Positions 33,377-46,489 of a stretch of 64,000 nucleotides of DNA are shown piece after piece. Positions within the stretch are counted from its first letter, which is position 1; each line of letters opens with the position of its first letter. Below the pieces are notes generated by a model. It did not search any database. It saw only the letters and a program-made list of their open reading frames with translations, and was not told the origin of the DNA. The stretch covers positions 186,001 through 250,000 of the forward strand of contig NZ_QEXM01000038.1 in the NCBI RefSeq assembly GCF_004127445.1, in the 5' to 3' direction. The position numbers were made by a program, and so were the translations under genes. The stretch is from Streptomyces alfalfae (GTDB lineage: Bacteria > Actinomycetota > Actinomycetes > Streptomycetales > Streptomycetaceae).

Positions 33377-34707
33377 GGTAAGGCTCCTTCGTGCGTGGTG
33401 TTCGGGTCTTCGGTACGGGCGCTGCGCGTCCCCCTCGCCCAGGCGGCGGCGACGGAGGGGCGTCCGGGCGCCGGGCTCTCCGGGGCCGCCGCGGGCGTCC
33501 GCCCGCCCGCGGCCGGGGTCTTCCGCGACCGGACGGTCAGCCCGCTGGCGGTGGTGCGCCTCGCGGGTTCCGGCTCGACGGCGGGCGGCGGAGCGGTCCG
33601 GGGTGCGGGGGACGTCGTCAGGAGGCTCTTGGGGATGAACATGTAGACGCGGGTGCCGCCGAAGGGGTTCGGGGCCTCCAGGTCGATGCGGAAGCCGTAG
33701 TCGCCCGCCAGGGCCGCCGCCGCCCGCAGGCCGGTCTGCGGGTGCGCGCCGAGCCGGTTGACGTCGTCGCGCCGCTCACCGGTCAGGATTTGCCTGGCCC
33801 ACGTCAGCTGCTCCTCGTTCATGCGCAGACCGGCGTCGTCCACGATGACCGAGACCCCGTGGTGTCCCTCCTGGAAGGCGACGTGCACCCGGGAGGACGC
33901 GGGGGAGTAGCGCACCGCGTTGTCCAGGAGGACCGCGAGGGCGTGCACGACGGGCCCGACGGCCCGGCTGGTCACCGTGACGGTGAGCTCCTGGTGCTCG
34001 ACCCGCTCGTACTCCTCGATGCTGCCCATGGCCGCCCGCACCACATCGGTCATCGGGGTCGCCGGCCAGCGGCGCGACAGCTTGCCGCCCGAGAGGACCA
34101 CGTAGTTCTGGGCCACGAGCAGCATCTGCTGGGTGGGGTGGTCGATGCCGACCAGCGTCTCGTACGCCTCGTCGCCCTCGTGGCGCCGCACGCCCTGGCT
34201 GACCCGCTGGCTCAGTTTCGACGCCATGCCGACCATCGCGGAGGAGACGGCGCGCACCGCCGCGCGGCTGGACTCCTCCGCGGCCCGCCGGGCGCCTTCG
34301 ACCTGCTTGCGCGCGGTCTCCTGGACCTCGGTGAGCTGGGAGCCGGTGCTGGTCTGCGCGTCGTACTGCACCTTGCGCACCGTGTGGGCCGCGGAGTTGG
34401 CCAGCTCCGTCAGCCGCTGGGCGAGCACCGTGCCGACCAGGACGTCGGGCAGGTCGATGTCGGCCCCGCGGCCGGTGCCCGAGCGCTCCGCCTCGGCTCC
34501 GAGGCGGGGCAGCACACCACCGGCGAGCTGCGCCAGGACGTCTTCGGCGGCGCGCTGCTGCGCGGCGATCTCCTCGGCGTGCCGGCGGAGGCGGTCGTTC
34601 TCTGCGCGCTCGCCCCGGCGCTGGCCCCGGAACCGCCAGGCCGCACCGCCGGCGGCCAGGGTCAGCACCGAGGGCAGCACGGTGGCGGCCTGTACCAGGT
34701 CTGTCAT
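33373..34707 (-). CDS. cvnA: Conservon sensor histidine-kinase-like protein CvnA
   Basis: A 444-residue membrane-anchored protein. One hydrophobic segment (LPSVLTLAAGGAAWRF) is followed by a coiled-coil and dimerisation region (about 40-170), then a HATPase-like domain with N-box VLLDNAVRYSP and a degenerate G1 box VDDAGLRMNEE. The tail is Pro/Arg-rich. No receiver-type partner is encoded nearby; conservons pair this protein with CvnB-D instead. The ATG at 34707 has AGAGGA 4-5 nt upstream. An ATG at 34728 is possible but has no ribosome site. Confidence 0.9.
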   Translation of the reverse strand: MTDLVQAATVLPSVLTLAAGGAAWRFRGQRRGERAENDRLRRHAEEIAAQQRAAEDVLAQLAGGVLPRLGAEAERSGTGRGADIDLPDVLVGTVLAQRLTELANSAAHTVRKVQYDAQTSTGSQLTEVQETARKQVEGARRAAEESSRAAVRAVSSAMVGMASKLSQRVSQGVRRHEGDEAYETLVGIDHPTQQMLLVAQNYVVLSGGKLSRRWPATPMTDVVRAAMGSIEEYERVEHQELTVTVTSRAVGPVVHALAVLLDNAVRYSPASSRVHVAFQEGHHGVSVIVDDAGLRMNEEQLTWARQILTGERRDDVNRLGAHPQTGLRAAAALAGDYGFRIDLEAPNPFGGTRVYMFIPKSLLTTSPAPRTAPPPAVEPEPARRTTASGLTVRSRKTPAAGGRTPAAAPESPAPGRPSVAAAWARGTRSARTEDPNTTHEGALP

Positions 34708-34822
34708 CACGTCCTCTACGGGTGTCATCGGGGGCAGGGTGGCCGACGCCACCGACTGGAAGGCGACGCCGGTGCCTCCCGGCGTCTCCTGGGTCGCGAC
34801 GAACTTCCCATGGCACACGTTT

Positions 34823-34858
34823 CGGCCAACTGGCGGCTTAATCCATGCCAGTTGGCCG
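34823..34858. promoter_or_regulatory. 12-bp perfect inverted repeat upstream of cvnA
   Basis: CGGCCAACTGGC at 34823-34834 and GCCAGTTGGCCG at 34847-34858 are exact reverse complements with a 12-nt spacer. Each half also contains a small GCCA-NN-TGGC palindrome. It could be a paired operator for the conservon operon, about 115 bp upstream of cvnA, or a terminator for the CMD gene that ends at 34941. Confidence 0.5.
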
Positions 34859-34940
34859 TCTGGGGTCAACGATATCTCGTCGTGTGCACGAACGGTTGCA
34901 CTCCATGACCAGGAGTCATGCGGATTCCGTGGAGTCGTGG

Positions 34941-35498
34941 TCAGTGGCTGTGCATGCTCTGTGCCATGCGCACCAGTTCGTCGGTCTCCGGTGCGTCGAT
35001 CTCGACGTCGAGGACGGTGCAGACGCGGGCGAGCAGGTAGTAGAAGCCCGCGAGGACCAGGGTCTCGACGAGCTGCTCCTCGGTGTAGTGCGCCGCCACC
35101 GCCGCGAAGCGGTCCTCGTCCACCAGGGGTGAGGCGGCCGCCGCCGCCGCGAAGCCGAGGAGCGCCCGCTGGGCCGGGGTGAAGGCGTCGGCGTCGTACC
35201 GCTTGCCGCGCACGGCCGCGCGCTGGGCGTCGGTGACGCCCACGGCCCGGGAGATGGGGACGTGCTGCTCCCACTCGTACTCGGCCTCGAAGACGGTGCC
35301 GTAGGTGAGGATGAGCAGTTCGCGGTCGATCGCGCTGAGGCTGCCCTCGGCGAAGAGCGCGGCGCCGAGGCGGGCGATCTGGGTGACCGACCGGGGGGCG
35401 TTGCCGAGTATCCGGTAGACGTTGATGATCCGCCCCTGGCTGAGGGAGCGCAGGGACTCGGGCATCGACGCGTCGTCGAGGCAGGGGATGCGGGACAT
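34941..35498 (-). CDS. Carboxymuconolactone decarboxylase / alkylhydroperoxidase-like protein
   Basis: A 185-residue CMD-family protein, with FAEGSLSAIDRELLILTYGT near residue 50, EYEWEQHVPISRAVGV near 75, and YTEEQLVETLVLAGFYYLLA near 145. The usual Cys pair of AhpD-type peroxidases is not seen: the matching region has EWEQH where CxxC-H would lie. Redox activity is therefore uncertain and another role is likely. It follows the CoA-transferase gene by 59 bp on the same strand, so it probably belongs to the biosynthetic cluster. Confidence 0.85.
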   Translation of the reverse strand: MSRIPCLDDASMPESLRSLSQGRIINVYRILGNAPRSVTQIARLGAALFAEGSLSAIDRELLILTYGTVFEAEYEWEQHVPISRAVGVTDAQRAAVRGKRYDADAFTPAQRALLGFAAAAAASPLVDEDRFAAVAAHYTEEQLVETLVLAGFYYLLARVCTVLDVEIDAPETDELVRMAQSMHSH

Positions 35499-35557
35499 GG
35501 CGTCTCTCTCTTCGGGTGGGGTGACGGAAGGGCGTAGCGCGTGGCGGGCGCGGTGCG

Positions 35558-37036
35558 TCAGGACGCCACGTCGTCGTGCCAGCGCGGCTGCGACGAGCCG
35601 CGCGGGACGAGGAGCGGGCCGCGCCAGGCGGCCGGGGTCTCGCTCAGGGTGACCGGCGGGGCCACCAGCGAGAGGTCGCCGAGGGGGGTGGGCCGGGTGA
35701 GGCGCCGGGGCGGCGGCAGGGTGGCCGGGGGGAGCAGCCGCTCGGACTGCTCGTGCGTGAAGGTGCCCAGCTCGTACGCCCAGTTGGAGACGCCGGCGAG
35801 GGAGACGCGCACCTGGTAGCTGCCGCCCTCGCGGGCGCGGCGCAGGACCGCGCTCATGACGCCGGCGGCGGCGAGATAGGCGGCGAGGTAGTCGTTGAGC
35901 ATGCGGCCGGGCGGCAGCTGGGGGCGGCCGTCCTGCCCCTCGCTCCAGTTGACGCCGGTCAGGGCCTGGGCGTGCTGGTCGAAGCCGCCGCGCTCCTGCC
36001 AGGGGCCGCTGTGGCCGTAACAGCGCACGGAGACGTGGATGACGCCGGGGTTGATCTCGGCGACCTCCTCGGGGGTGAGGCCGAGCCGGGCCATCTTGGC
36101 GGGCCGGTGGTTGTGCACGAACACGTCCGCGGAGCGCAGGAGTTCGCGGAAGGTGCGGCGGCCCTCGCCGTCGCTGTCGGCCTCGGGCTTCAGGGCGAGC
36201 CGGGCCGAGCGCAGGCCGACGCCCGTCTCGTTCCAGCACAGGTCGTGGTCGAAGGCGTTCGGCTCGCACACGTGCAGGACGTCGGCGCCCTGTTCGGCGA
36301 GGACCCGGCCGGCCGCCGTGCCCGCGAAGACGTGGGTGAACTGCAGGGAGCGCAGACCGGACAGCGGCTGGACGCCGGCGGGCAGCGGGCGCGGCGGGGC
36401 GTCGCCCACCCGCTCGACGGACACGAGCGGTTCGGCCAGCACGGCCTTGCCCTGGGGGTGGGCGAGGAACTCCTCCCTGCTGCGGACGATCGCCAGGGGG
36501 ACGCCCCGGGCGGCTGCCTCCTCCTCCAGCTCCCAGGAGACGCGGTCCGCGATGGCCGCGGCGATGTGCTCGCGGGTGTGCGCGGTGCCGAGCAGGTCGA
36601 GGAAGGTGTCGCGGGTGTTGGGGTAGCAGGCGATCGGGATGGCCCAGCGGTCGTCGGCCGTGCGGTACAGGTCCCACAGGGCGGGGGCGAGGGCGCCGTC
36701 GAGCCCGAGGACGCTGCCCATGTTGGAGCCGTAGCCGTTCAGGGTGTTGCCGCCGCCGAGGTAGGGCGTGAGCTGGTGGAGCGCCTGGTCCAGGTCGAGG
36801 CCGAGGCGCTGGGGGCGGCCCGTCGACTCCTGCCAGATCTGAGCCGCGCCCACGGCGGCGGACAGCAGGGCTATGCCCATCGCCGAGCCCAGCCGGAGGG
36901 TGGACGGCACCAGCGGGTCCCGCCCGTTCACGACGAGTTCGCTGACGGCTTCGTCGCGGGAGAGCCCGAGCGTCTTGAGTGTCCTGTCTAATTCATCGAT
37001 CACGTTGAATTCGTTTGCATTCATGTCAGGGAACAT
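35558..37036 (-). CDS. CaiB/BaiF-type (family III) CoA-transferase with unusual domain order
   Basis: A 492-residue CoA-transferase-like protein. From residue ~225 the usual N-terminal pattern of this family appears: PLSGLRSLQFTHVFAGTAAG, then ADVFVHNHRPAKMARLGL, CYGHSGPW and NDYLAAYLAAAGVMSAV, with Asp382 at the likely catalytic position. Residues ~45-215 resemble the family's normally C-terminal part (LYRTADDRWAIPIACYPN, ARGVPLAIVRSREEFLAHPQG). The halves thus look permuted or partly duplicated. The start is the ATG at 37036 or the one at 37024; neither has a strong ribosome site. It is divergent from the carrier protein and PKS genes and would move CoA between acyl groups. Confidence 0.85.
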   Translation of the reverse strand: MFPDMNANEFNVIDELDRTLKTLGLSRDEAVSELVVNGRDPLVPSTLRLGSAMGIALLSAAVGAAQIWQESTGRPQRLGLDLDQALHQLTPYLGGGNTLNGYGSNMGSVLGLDGALAPALWDLYRTADDRWAIPIACYPNTRDTFLDLLGTAHTREHIAAAIADRVSWELEEEAAARGVPLAIVRSREEFLAHPQGKAVLAEPLVSVERVGDAPPRPLPAGVQPLSGLRSLQFTHVFAGTAAGRVLAEQGADVLHVCEPNAFDHDLCWNETGVGLRSARLALKPEADSDGEGRRTFRELLRSADVFVHNHRPAKMARLGLTPEEVAEINPGVIHVSVRCYGHSGPWQERGGFDQHAQALTGVNWSEGQDGRPQLPPGRMLNDYLAAYLAAAGVMSAVLRRAREGGSYQVRVSLAGVSNWAYELGTFTHEQSERLLPPATLPPPRRLTRPTPLGDLSLVAPPVTLSETPAAWRGPLLVPRGSSQPRWHDDVAS

Positions 37037-37120
37037 AGCACCGATTCGGCGGCGGTAAACCGGCCGGAGAATATTTCCGTGCCGCTTGCAGGAACGTGGC
37101 GGAACCCGCGAAGGGGTGCC

Positions 37121-37149
37121 ATCAGGCGGCTATCAGTTCACTATCAGGT
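37121..37149. promoter_or_regulatory. SARP-type binding site, three heptamers at 11-bp period
   Basis: Three heptamers, ATCAGGC (37121), ATCAGTT (37132) and ATCAGGT (37143), are separated by 4-bp spacers, giving an exact 11-bp (one-turn) period. This is the architecture of SARP binding sites. It lies about 50 bp upstream of the carrier protein start and 85 bp from the divergent CoA-transferase start. A TTCGAT at 37158 could be a weak -10 box 8 bp beyond the last heptamer. The cluster's own SARP (46490-47356) is the obvious binder. Confidence 0.75.
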
Positions 37150-37199
37150 GGGGCTGTTTCGATTGCGGAGCAGCAGTCGATTCGTAGAGAGGCGGTGGC

Positions 37200-37487
37200 G
37201 TGGTGTCGCATGATTTTCTCGCCGTGGAACAGTTGGAGCTCCTGCCGGAGCACGAGCGCCGGGAGCTCGTCGAGAGCCTGGTGGTGGGGGAGTTCAGAAG
37301 CGCCCTTTTCATGACCGACGACGAGGAGTTCCCGCTGGACGTGGGCTTTCTCGACCTGGGACTCACCTCCCTGCGGCTGAGCGAGGTGAAGCTCTCCCTG
37401 GAGCGGAGGCTGGGGCGCGAGATTTCCACGGCCGCTCTTTTCGGTCACCCCACCGCCGGTCAGTTGATAGACCATCTCTGTGCGTGA
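37200..37487 (+). CDS. Free-standing acyl/peptidyl carrier protein
   Basis: A 95-residue carrier protein with the phosphopantetheine site LGLTSLRLSE (Ser57). Leu-Gly-x-x-Ser and the helix II text SEVKLSLERRLG are typical. The start is GTG at 37200 or 37203, after GAGAGG. It is the first gene of the plus-strand biosynthetic unit, 25 bp before the PKS. It could be loaded by the acyl-CoA ligase encoded two genes on, or serve as a donor to the PKS. Confidence 0.9.
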   Translation: MVSHDFLAVEQLELLPEHERRELVESLVVGEFRSALFMTDDEEFPLDVGFLDLGLTSLRLSEVKLSLERRLGREISTAALFGHPTAGQLIDHLCA

Positions 37488-37512
37488 TCTGTTTTCTGAC
37501 CGGAGGGAATAA

Positions 37513-42101
<4,589 letters not shown>

Positions 42102-42105
<4 letters not shown>

Positions 42106-43679
42106 CCACGTCAGTACGCACGCGGACCCTCCGGGAAGTGATCGACCGGCAGGCCGCGCTCCGGCCCGACCAGCCGGCCGTCGTCTGCTCCGGACGGACG
42201 CTCACCTACCAGGAGCTGGACCGGGAGAGCGGGCGCACGGCCCAGGTGCTGCGCGAAGCCGGTGTCGTGCCGGGCTCCCGCGTCGGCTACCTCGGCAAGG
42301 AGGCCGTCGAGTACTGGGAGCTGGCCTTTGCCTGCGCCCGGACGGGTGCGGTCCTCGTCCCCGTCAACTGGCGGCTGACCGCGCAGGAGGTGGACCACAT
42401 CCTGCGCGACTCCACCACCGAGGTCCTCCTGGTGGACGAGGAACACCTGCCGGTGGCCGCCGAGGTGCGCGAGGGCCTGCCCACGCTGCGGACCCTGCTG
42501 CGCCTGGACGCCGACGCCACCGGAGCCGACTCCCTGGCCGCCCGCAAGCGCGCGGTCCCCGCCGACGCGGAACCGTGGGCGCCCGGCGAGGAGGCGGACG
42601 GCGAGAACAGCCCCGTCGTGCAGATCTACACCAGCGGCACCAGCGGCCTGCCCAAGGGCGTCGTCCTTCCCCACCGCAGCTTCTTCAACGTCGCCGAGGC
42701 GATGGACAGCCACGGCCTGGACTGGCTGGACTGGAAGGAGGGCGACCGCAGCCTGATCGGCCTGCCCGGCTTCCACATCGGCGGCCTCTCCTACGGCATG
42801 CAGGCGTTCAACGCCGGTGCCACGGTGGTCTCCCTGCCCGCCTTCATCAGCTCCGACGCGGTCCGCGTGATCGAGGAGGAGCAGGTCACCACCGCCATCG
42901 TGGCCCCCGCCATGCTGGAGCTGATGCTCGCCGAACCTGCCGCCGCCAGAGGCGCGCTCGGCACCCTGCGCAAGGTGGTCTACGGCGGCTCCCCGATCGG
43001 CGAGGAACTGCTCAGCCGGGCCATCGACGTCCTGGACTGCGACTTCCTCCAGATCTACGGCAGCAGCGAGACCGGCAACTTCGCCGTCTGCCTGCCGCCC
43101 GCCGACCACGTGCCCGGCAGCCCGCTGCTGCGCGCGGCGGGCCGCCCGTACCCGGGCATCGAGGTCCGCATCGAGGACCCCGAGGGCAACGAACTGCCGA
43201 CCGGCCAGGTCGGGGAGATCTGTGTGCGCACACCCGCCCGGATGCTCGGCTACTGGCGGCTGCCCGAGGCCACGGAGCGCACCGTGGTCGACGGCTGGGT
43301 GCACATGGGCGACGCCGGCTTCCTGGACGCGGACGGCTACGTCCACGTCCGCGACCGCGTCAACGACATGATCATCGTGGCGGGGGAGAACGTCTACCCC
43401 GCAGAGATCGAGGACGCCCTCGCCCGGCACCCCGCCGTCGCGGGCGCGGCCGTGGTGGGCCTGCCGCACGAGCGGTGGGGCGAGTCCGTGCACGCGCGCG
43501 TCGTCCTGGAGCCCGGACAGCGGGCCGGGGCCCGGGACCTGCTGCTGTTCCTGCGCGGCCGCCTCGCGGACTTCAAGATGCCCACCTCGTACGACTTCGC
43601 CGACGCGCTGCCCCGTAACCCCAGCGGCAAGGTCCTGCGCCGGGCGGTGCGCGACGAACTCGCCGCCGCGCGGAGCTGA
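42102..43679 (+). CDS. AMP-dependent acyl-CoA ligase
   Basis: A 525-residue adenylate-forming enzyme that activates a carboxylic acid as acyl-AMP and passes it to CoA or a carrier protein. The P-loop is YTSGTSGLPKGV, the A5-type motif is YGSSETGN, the hinge region is HVRDRVNDMIIVAGENVYP, and the C-terminal catalytic Lys is in NPSGKVLR. Its ATG overlaps the PKS stop (ATGA), so it is translationally coupled. It probably supplies the starter unit to the free carrier protein or to the PKS. Confidence 0.93.
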
Positions 43680-43692
43680 CCGGCCCCACCCG

Positions 43693-43746
43693 GCACACGG
43701 CGGTGGCCCGCCCCCTCACCGAGGGGGGCGGGCCACCGCCGTGTGC
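43693..43746. terminator. Strong bidirectional terminator hairpin
   Basis: A perfect stem of about 23 bp begins GCACACGGCGGTGGCC, with its complement ending at 43746, around a loop of about 8 nt. It sits between the convergent acyl-CoA ligase and monooxygenase genes, 14 bp past the ligase stop. It should end transcription from both directions. Confidence 0.92.
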
Positions 43747-43764
43747 GGACCGGAGCACGGGGAC

Positions 43765-45219
43765 TCACCCCACGTAGTCCCGCGGCGAGAAGACCGCGGT
43801 GCGCTCCCGGTAGGCCTCGATGCTGGAGGACCAGTTGTTGACCACCCGGCCCTCACCCGTGGTGTACCAGCTGCCACAGCCCGCGGCGAAGGCCGTGCCC
43901 GCGAGGTCGCGCCGCAGTTCCTCGTTGTAGCGCCGCTGCACCTCGGGGTCGACGTCGAGGGTGCGGCCCCGGCCGGCGTCGAGGGCGCCGAGCGCCTGGA
44001 GCACGTAGTCGATCTGGCTCTCCACCATGAACAGGATCGAGTGGTGGCCGAGGTTGGTGTTGGGGCCGTACAGCATGAACATGTTGGGGAAGCCGCTGAC
44101 CGAGACGCCGAGGTAGGCCTCGGGCCCCTCCTTCCACGCCTCGCGCAGCGTCAGCAGGTCGCGGCCGACGATCTCCACCCCGCCGGTGCGGTTCAGCGAC
44201 TCGAAGCCGGTGGCGTGCACGATCACATCGGCTTCGTGCAGGCGGCCGTCGGCGGTGCGGACGCCCTCCGGCTCGATCCTGACGATGGACTCCGTCACCA
44301 GGTCGACGTTGTCGCGGGACAGCGCGGGGTAGTAGTCGTCGCTGATCAGCACCCGCTTGCAGCCGAACGCGTAGTCCGGGGTGAGCCGGTCGCGCAGCTC
44401 GCCGTCGGAGATCTGCGCGCCCAGATGCTCCCCCGCCACCTGCTGGAACTGCTCCCGCACCGGATTGCCGTCGTCGCGCAGACCGGCCGCCCAGCCGTCG
44501 CGCTCGCGGTACAGCTCCTCGCGCAGCGAGGCGTAGCGTTCCGGCTCGGCGAGCAGCGCGGCGCGCTCGTCGTCCGCGAGGGCCCGGTCCTGCCGCGGGA
44601 GCAGGTAGTTGGGCGAGCGCTGGAACACCGTGAGGCGTCCGGTGGCCTCCGCGATGGCGGGCACCAGCTGCACGGCGCTGGCCGCGCTGCCGATACAGGC
44701 GACCCGCTTGCCCGTCACGTCGAGGTCGTCGGGCCAGCGCGCGGTGTGCACCTGGGTCCCGGCGAAGCTGTCCACGCCCTCGACACGGGCCCACGCCGGA
44801 CGGCTGAGCTGCCCCCACGCCGTGATCAGGACGCGGGCCCGCAGCCGCTCACCGCGCGAGGTGCTGAGCAGCCAGCTGCCGTCGTCGTCGGACCAGGTGG
44901 CCCGGGTGACCTCCACGCCGAGGCGGATGTGCTCCGCGAGTTCGTGGTGCGCGGCGAACCGTTCCAGGTTGTGCAGGATCTCCGGCTGCCCGGCGTAGGT
45001 GCGGCTCCAGTCGGGCTGCTCGCCGAAGGAGTACCAGTACAGGTGGGACTGCACGTCGCAGGCGGCGCCCGGGTAGGTGTTGTCGCGCCACGTCCCGCCG
45101 ATCGAACCGGCCTTCTCCAGGACCGTGAACGCGTGCCGTCCGGCCTCCTTGAGGCGGGCGGCCATGCCGAGGCCCGACATCCCGGCGCCGATGATGACGA
45201 CCTCGAAGTCCTCGTCCAT
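43765..45219 (-). CDS. Baeyer-Villiger-type FAD/NADPH monooxygenase
   Basis: A 484-residue class B flavoprotein. The FAD-binding GxGxxG is GAGMSGLG at 11-18, and the BVMO fingerprint FAGTQVHTARWP is at 152-163, matching FxGxxxHxxxWP exactly. The NADPH-binding Rossmann motif is degenerate (IGSAASAVQ). It would insert oxygen next to a ketone to form an ester or lactone, or oxidise a heteroatom. It starts 1 nt after the XRE regulator stop on the same strand, and it lies opposite the PKS operon across a shared terminator. Confidence 0.92.
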   Translation of the reverse strand: MDEDFEVVIIGAGMSGLGMAARLKEAGRHAFTVLEKAGSIGGTWRDNTYPGAACDVQSHLYWYSFGEQPDWSRTYAGQPEILHNLERFAAHHELAEHIRLGVEVTRATWSDDDGSWLLSTSRGERLRARVLITAWGQLSRPAWARVEGVDSFAGTQVHTARWPDDLDVTGKRVACIGSAASAVQLVPAIAEATGRLTVFQRSPNYLLPRQDRALADDERAALLAEPERYASLREELYRERDGWAAGLRDDGNPVREQFQQVAGEHLGAQISDGELRDRLTPDYAFGCKRVLISDDYYPALSRDNVDLVTESIVRIEPEGVRTADGRLHEADVIVHATGFESLNRTGGVEIVGRDLLTLREAWKEGPEAYLGVSVSGFPNMFMLYGPNTNLGHHSILFMVESQIDYVLQALGALDAGRGRTLDVDPEVQRRYNEELRRDLAGTAFAAGCGSWYTTGEGRVVNNWSSSIEAYRERTAVFSPRDYVG

Positions 45220-45220
45220 A

Positions 45221-46156
45221 TCATCCCCTTCGTAGTGCCTCTTCCTGCGACCACCCTGGCCAGCGGTCCTGATCGGCGGCTGAGAGGCCGCTGATGGGCC
45301 GTCCGCCCGCGCCCGAGCGGCCGCGTGGGCGCGTCCGAAGGGACCGCAGGCCGGCGGAGGTGGCGGCGTCGGCGGGCAGCAGCGTCGCGACCGCCAGTTC
45401 GGAGACGGCGACGTCGGCGAAGGCGTTGAAGGTCATGACCGTCGAGATGAAGGACAGCGTCCGGCCGTCCCGCACCAGGCGCAGCGGCAGCTCGTAGGGG
45501 AAGTCGAAGACGCCGTCCGCCGCGCCGGAGCCACGGTCGCCGTGCCGCTCGGCGGGCGGCACGGGGTAGCCGCTCACCTCCTCGAACAGCGCCTTCAGCG
45601 GCGCGGACCCCGTCCTGGTCATGTGCCGCCGCAGCCGGCCGATGAGGTGTTCTCGCCACGCCCCCTGATCGGGCATCAGGGGCGCGAGACCCCGGGGGTG
45701 CAGGAGCAGCCGCAGGAAGTTGACCGGCGGGCGCAGCAGTTCGGGGGAGACCCCGCCCACCAGGGCGCCGAACGTGCCGTTCGCCTCCACGATGCGGTAC
45801 CCGGAGTCGAAGACCAGCACCGGGTGCGGTTCGTGGGCGGCGACCAGGCGGCGTAATCGCCGCCGGACGACACCGGGGGCGGGGCCGTCCATGCTCGACT
45901 CCGGGAAGTACGGGGCGAACCCCGCGGCGACCAGCAGGACGTTGCGGTCCCGCAGCGGCAGGTCGAGGTCGGCGGCGAAGCGGAGCAGGACGTCCATGCT
46001 GGGGCGGGCGCGACCGGTCTCGACGAAGCTGAGGTGCCGGGCGGAGCAGCCGGCGCGCGAGGCCAGTTCCAACTGGCTGACACCGCGCCGGTTCCGCCAT
46101 TCCCGCAGCAGCGATCCGACGCTCGAACTCTCCCGGTGCACAAGCTGTGAGGTCAT
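45221..46156 (-). CDS. XRE-family regulator with MmyB-like ligand domain
   Basis: A 311-residue regulator. The HTH (about 15-70) has LLREWRNRRGVSQLELASRA and ARHLSFVETGRARPS. The rest is a PAS-like MmyB domain, with HPVLVFDSGYRIVEANGTF and PVNFLRLLLHPRGLAPLM. MmyB-type proteins bind fatty-acid-like ligands and often sit next to flavin enzymes or dehydrogenases. The ATG at 46156 has no ribosome site close by, so it may be leaderless. It is coupled to the monooxygenase. Confidence 0.9.
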   Translation of the reverse strand: MTSQLVHRESSSVGSLLREWRNRRGVSQLELASRAGCSARHLSFVETGRARPSMDVLLRFAADLDLPLRDRNVLLVAAGFAPYFPESSMDGPAPGVVRRRLRRLVAAHEPHPVLVFDSGYRIVEANGTFGALVGGVSPELLRPPVNFLRLLLHPRGLAPLMPDQGAWREHLIGRLRRHMTRTGSAPLKALFEEVSGYPVPPAERHGDRGSGAADGVFDFPYELPLRLVRDGRTLSFISTVMTFNAFADVAVSELAVATLLPADAATSAGLRSLRTRPRGRSGAGGRPISGLSAADQDRWPGWSQEEALRRG

Positions 46157-46416
46157 ACGGCCGAGTGTTCGTCCTCGAACACATAACCGCAATAACGCCT
46201 TCCTTTTCCGGGCGATTGCACGATGATGCAGTTGCCACTGGAAAGGGCACAGCAAATGCGGAACTTCCGCGTGAAGAAAAAGGGGAGCGCCGGGAAGTAA
46301 TTCCCGCGAACCGTCCTCATTCTTCTTACCGAAGCCCACGGCGGATTTTGCTCACGGGATATTCTGTCGGAGTGCGCTGACGCGCGGCTGACGCCCGGCC
46401 GCCGGACGAACGAGAA

Positions 46417-46463
46417 GGCTGCGGCGGTACGCCCCCGGGGGGTTCGGGCGTACTGCCGCAGCC
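46417..46463. terminator. Hairpin terminator downstream of the SARP gene
   Basis: GGCTGCGGCGGTACGCCC at 46417 pairs with GGGCGTACTGCCGCAGCC ending at 46463, with one mismatch, and an 11-nt loop is left between them. It begins 27 bp after the SARP stop (46490) in the direction of transcription. It would also insulate the XRE promoter at about 46157-46380. Confidence 0.8.
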
Positions 46464-46489
46464 TCCTCGCGGTGTGGCTCCCGCGCCGT

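Noticed and set aside
35262..35537. A 91-codon plus-strand frame near the CMD gene
   Set aside because: It is antisense to the CMD-like coding sequence and has no ribosome site.
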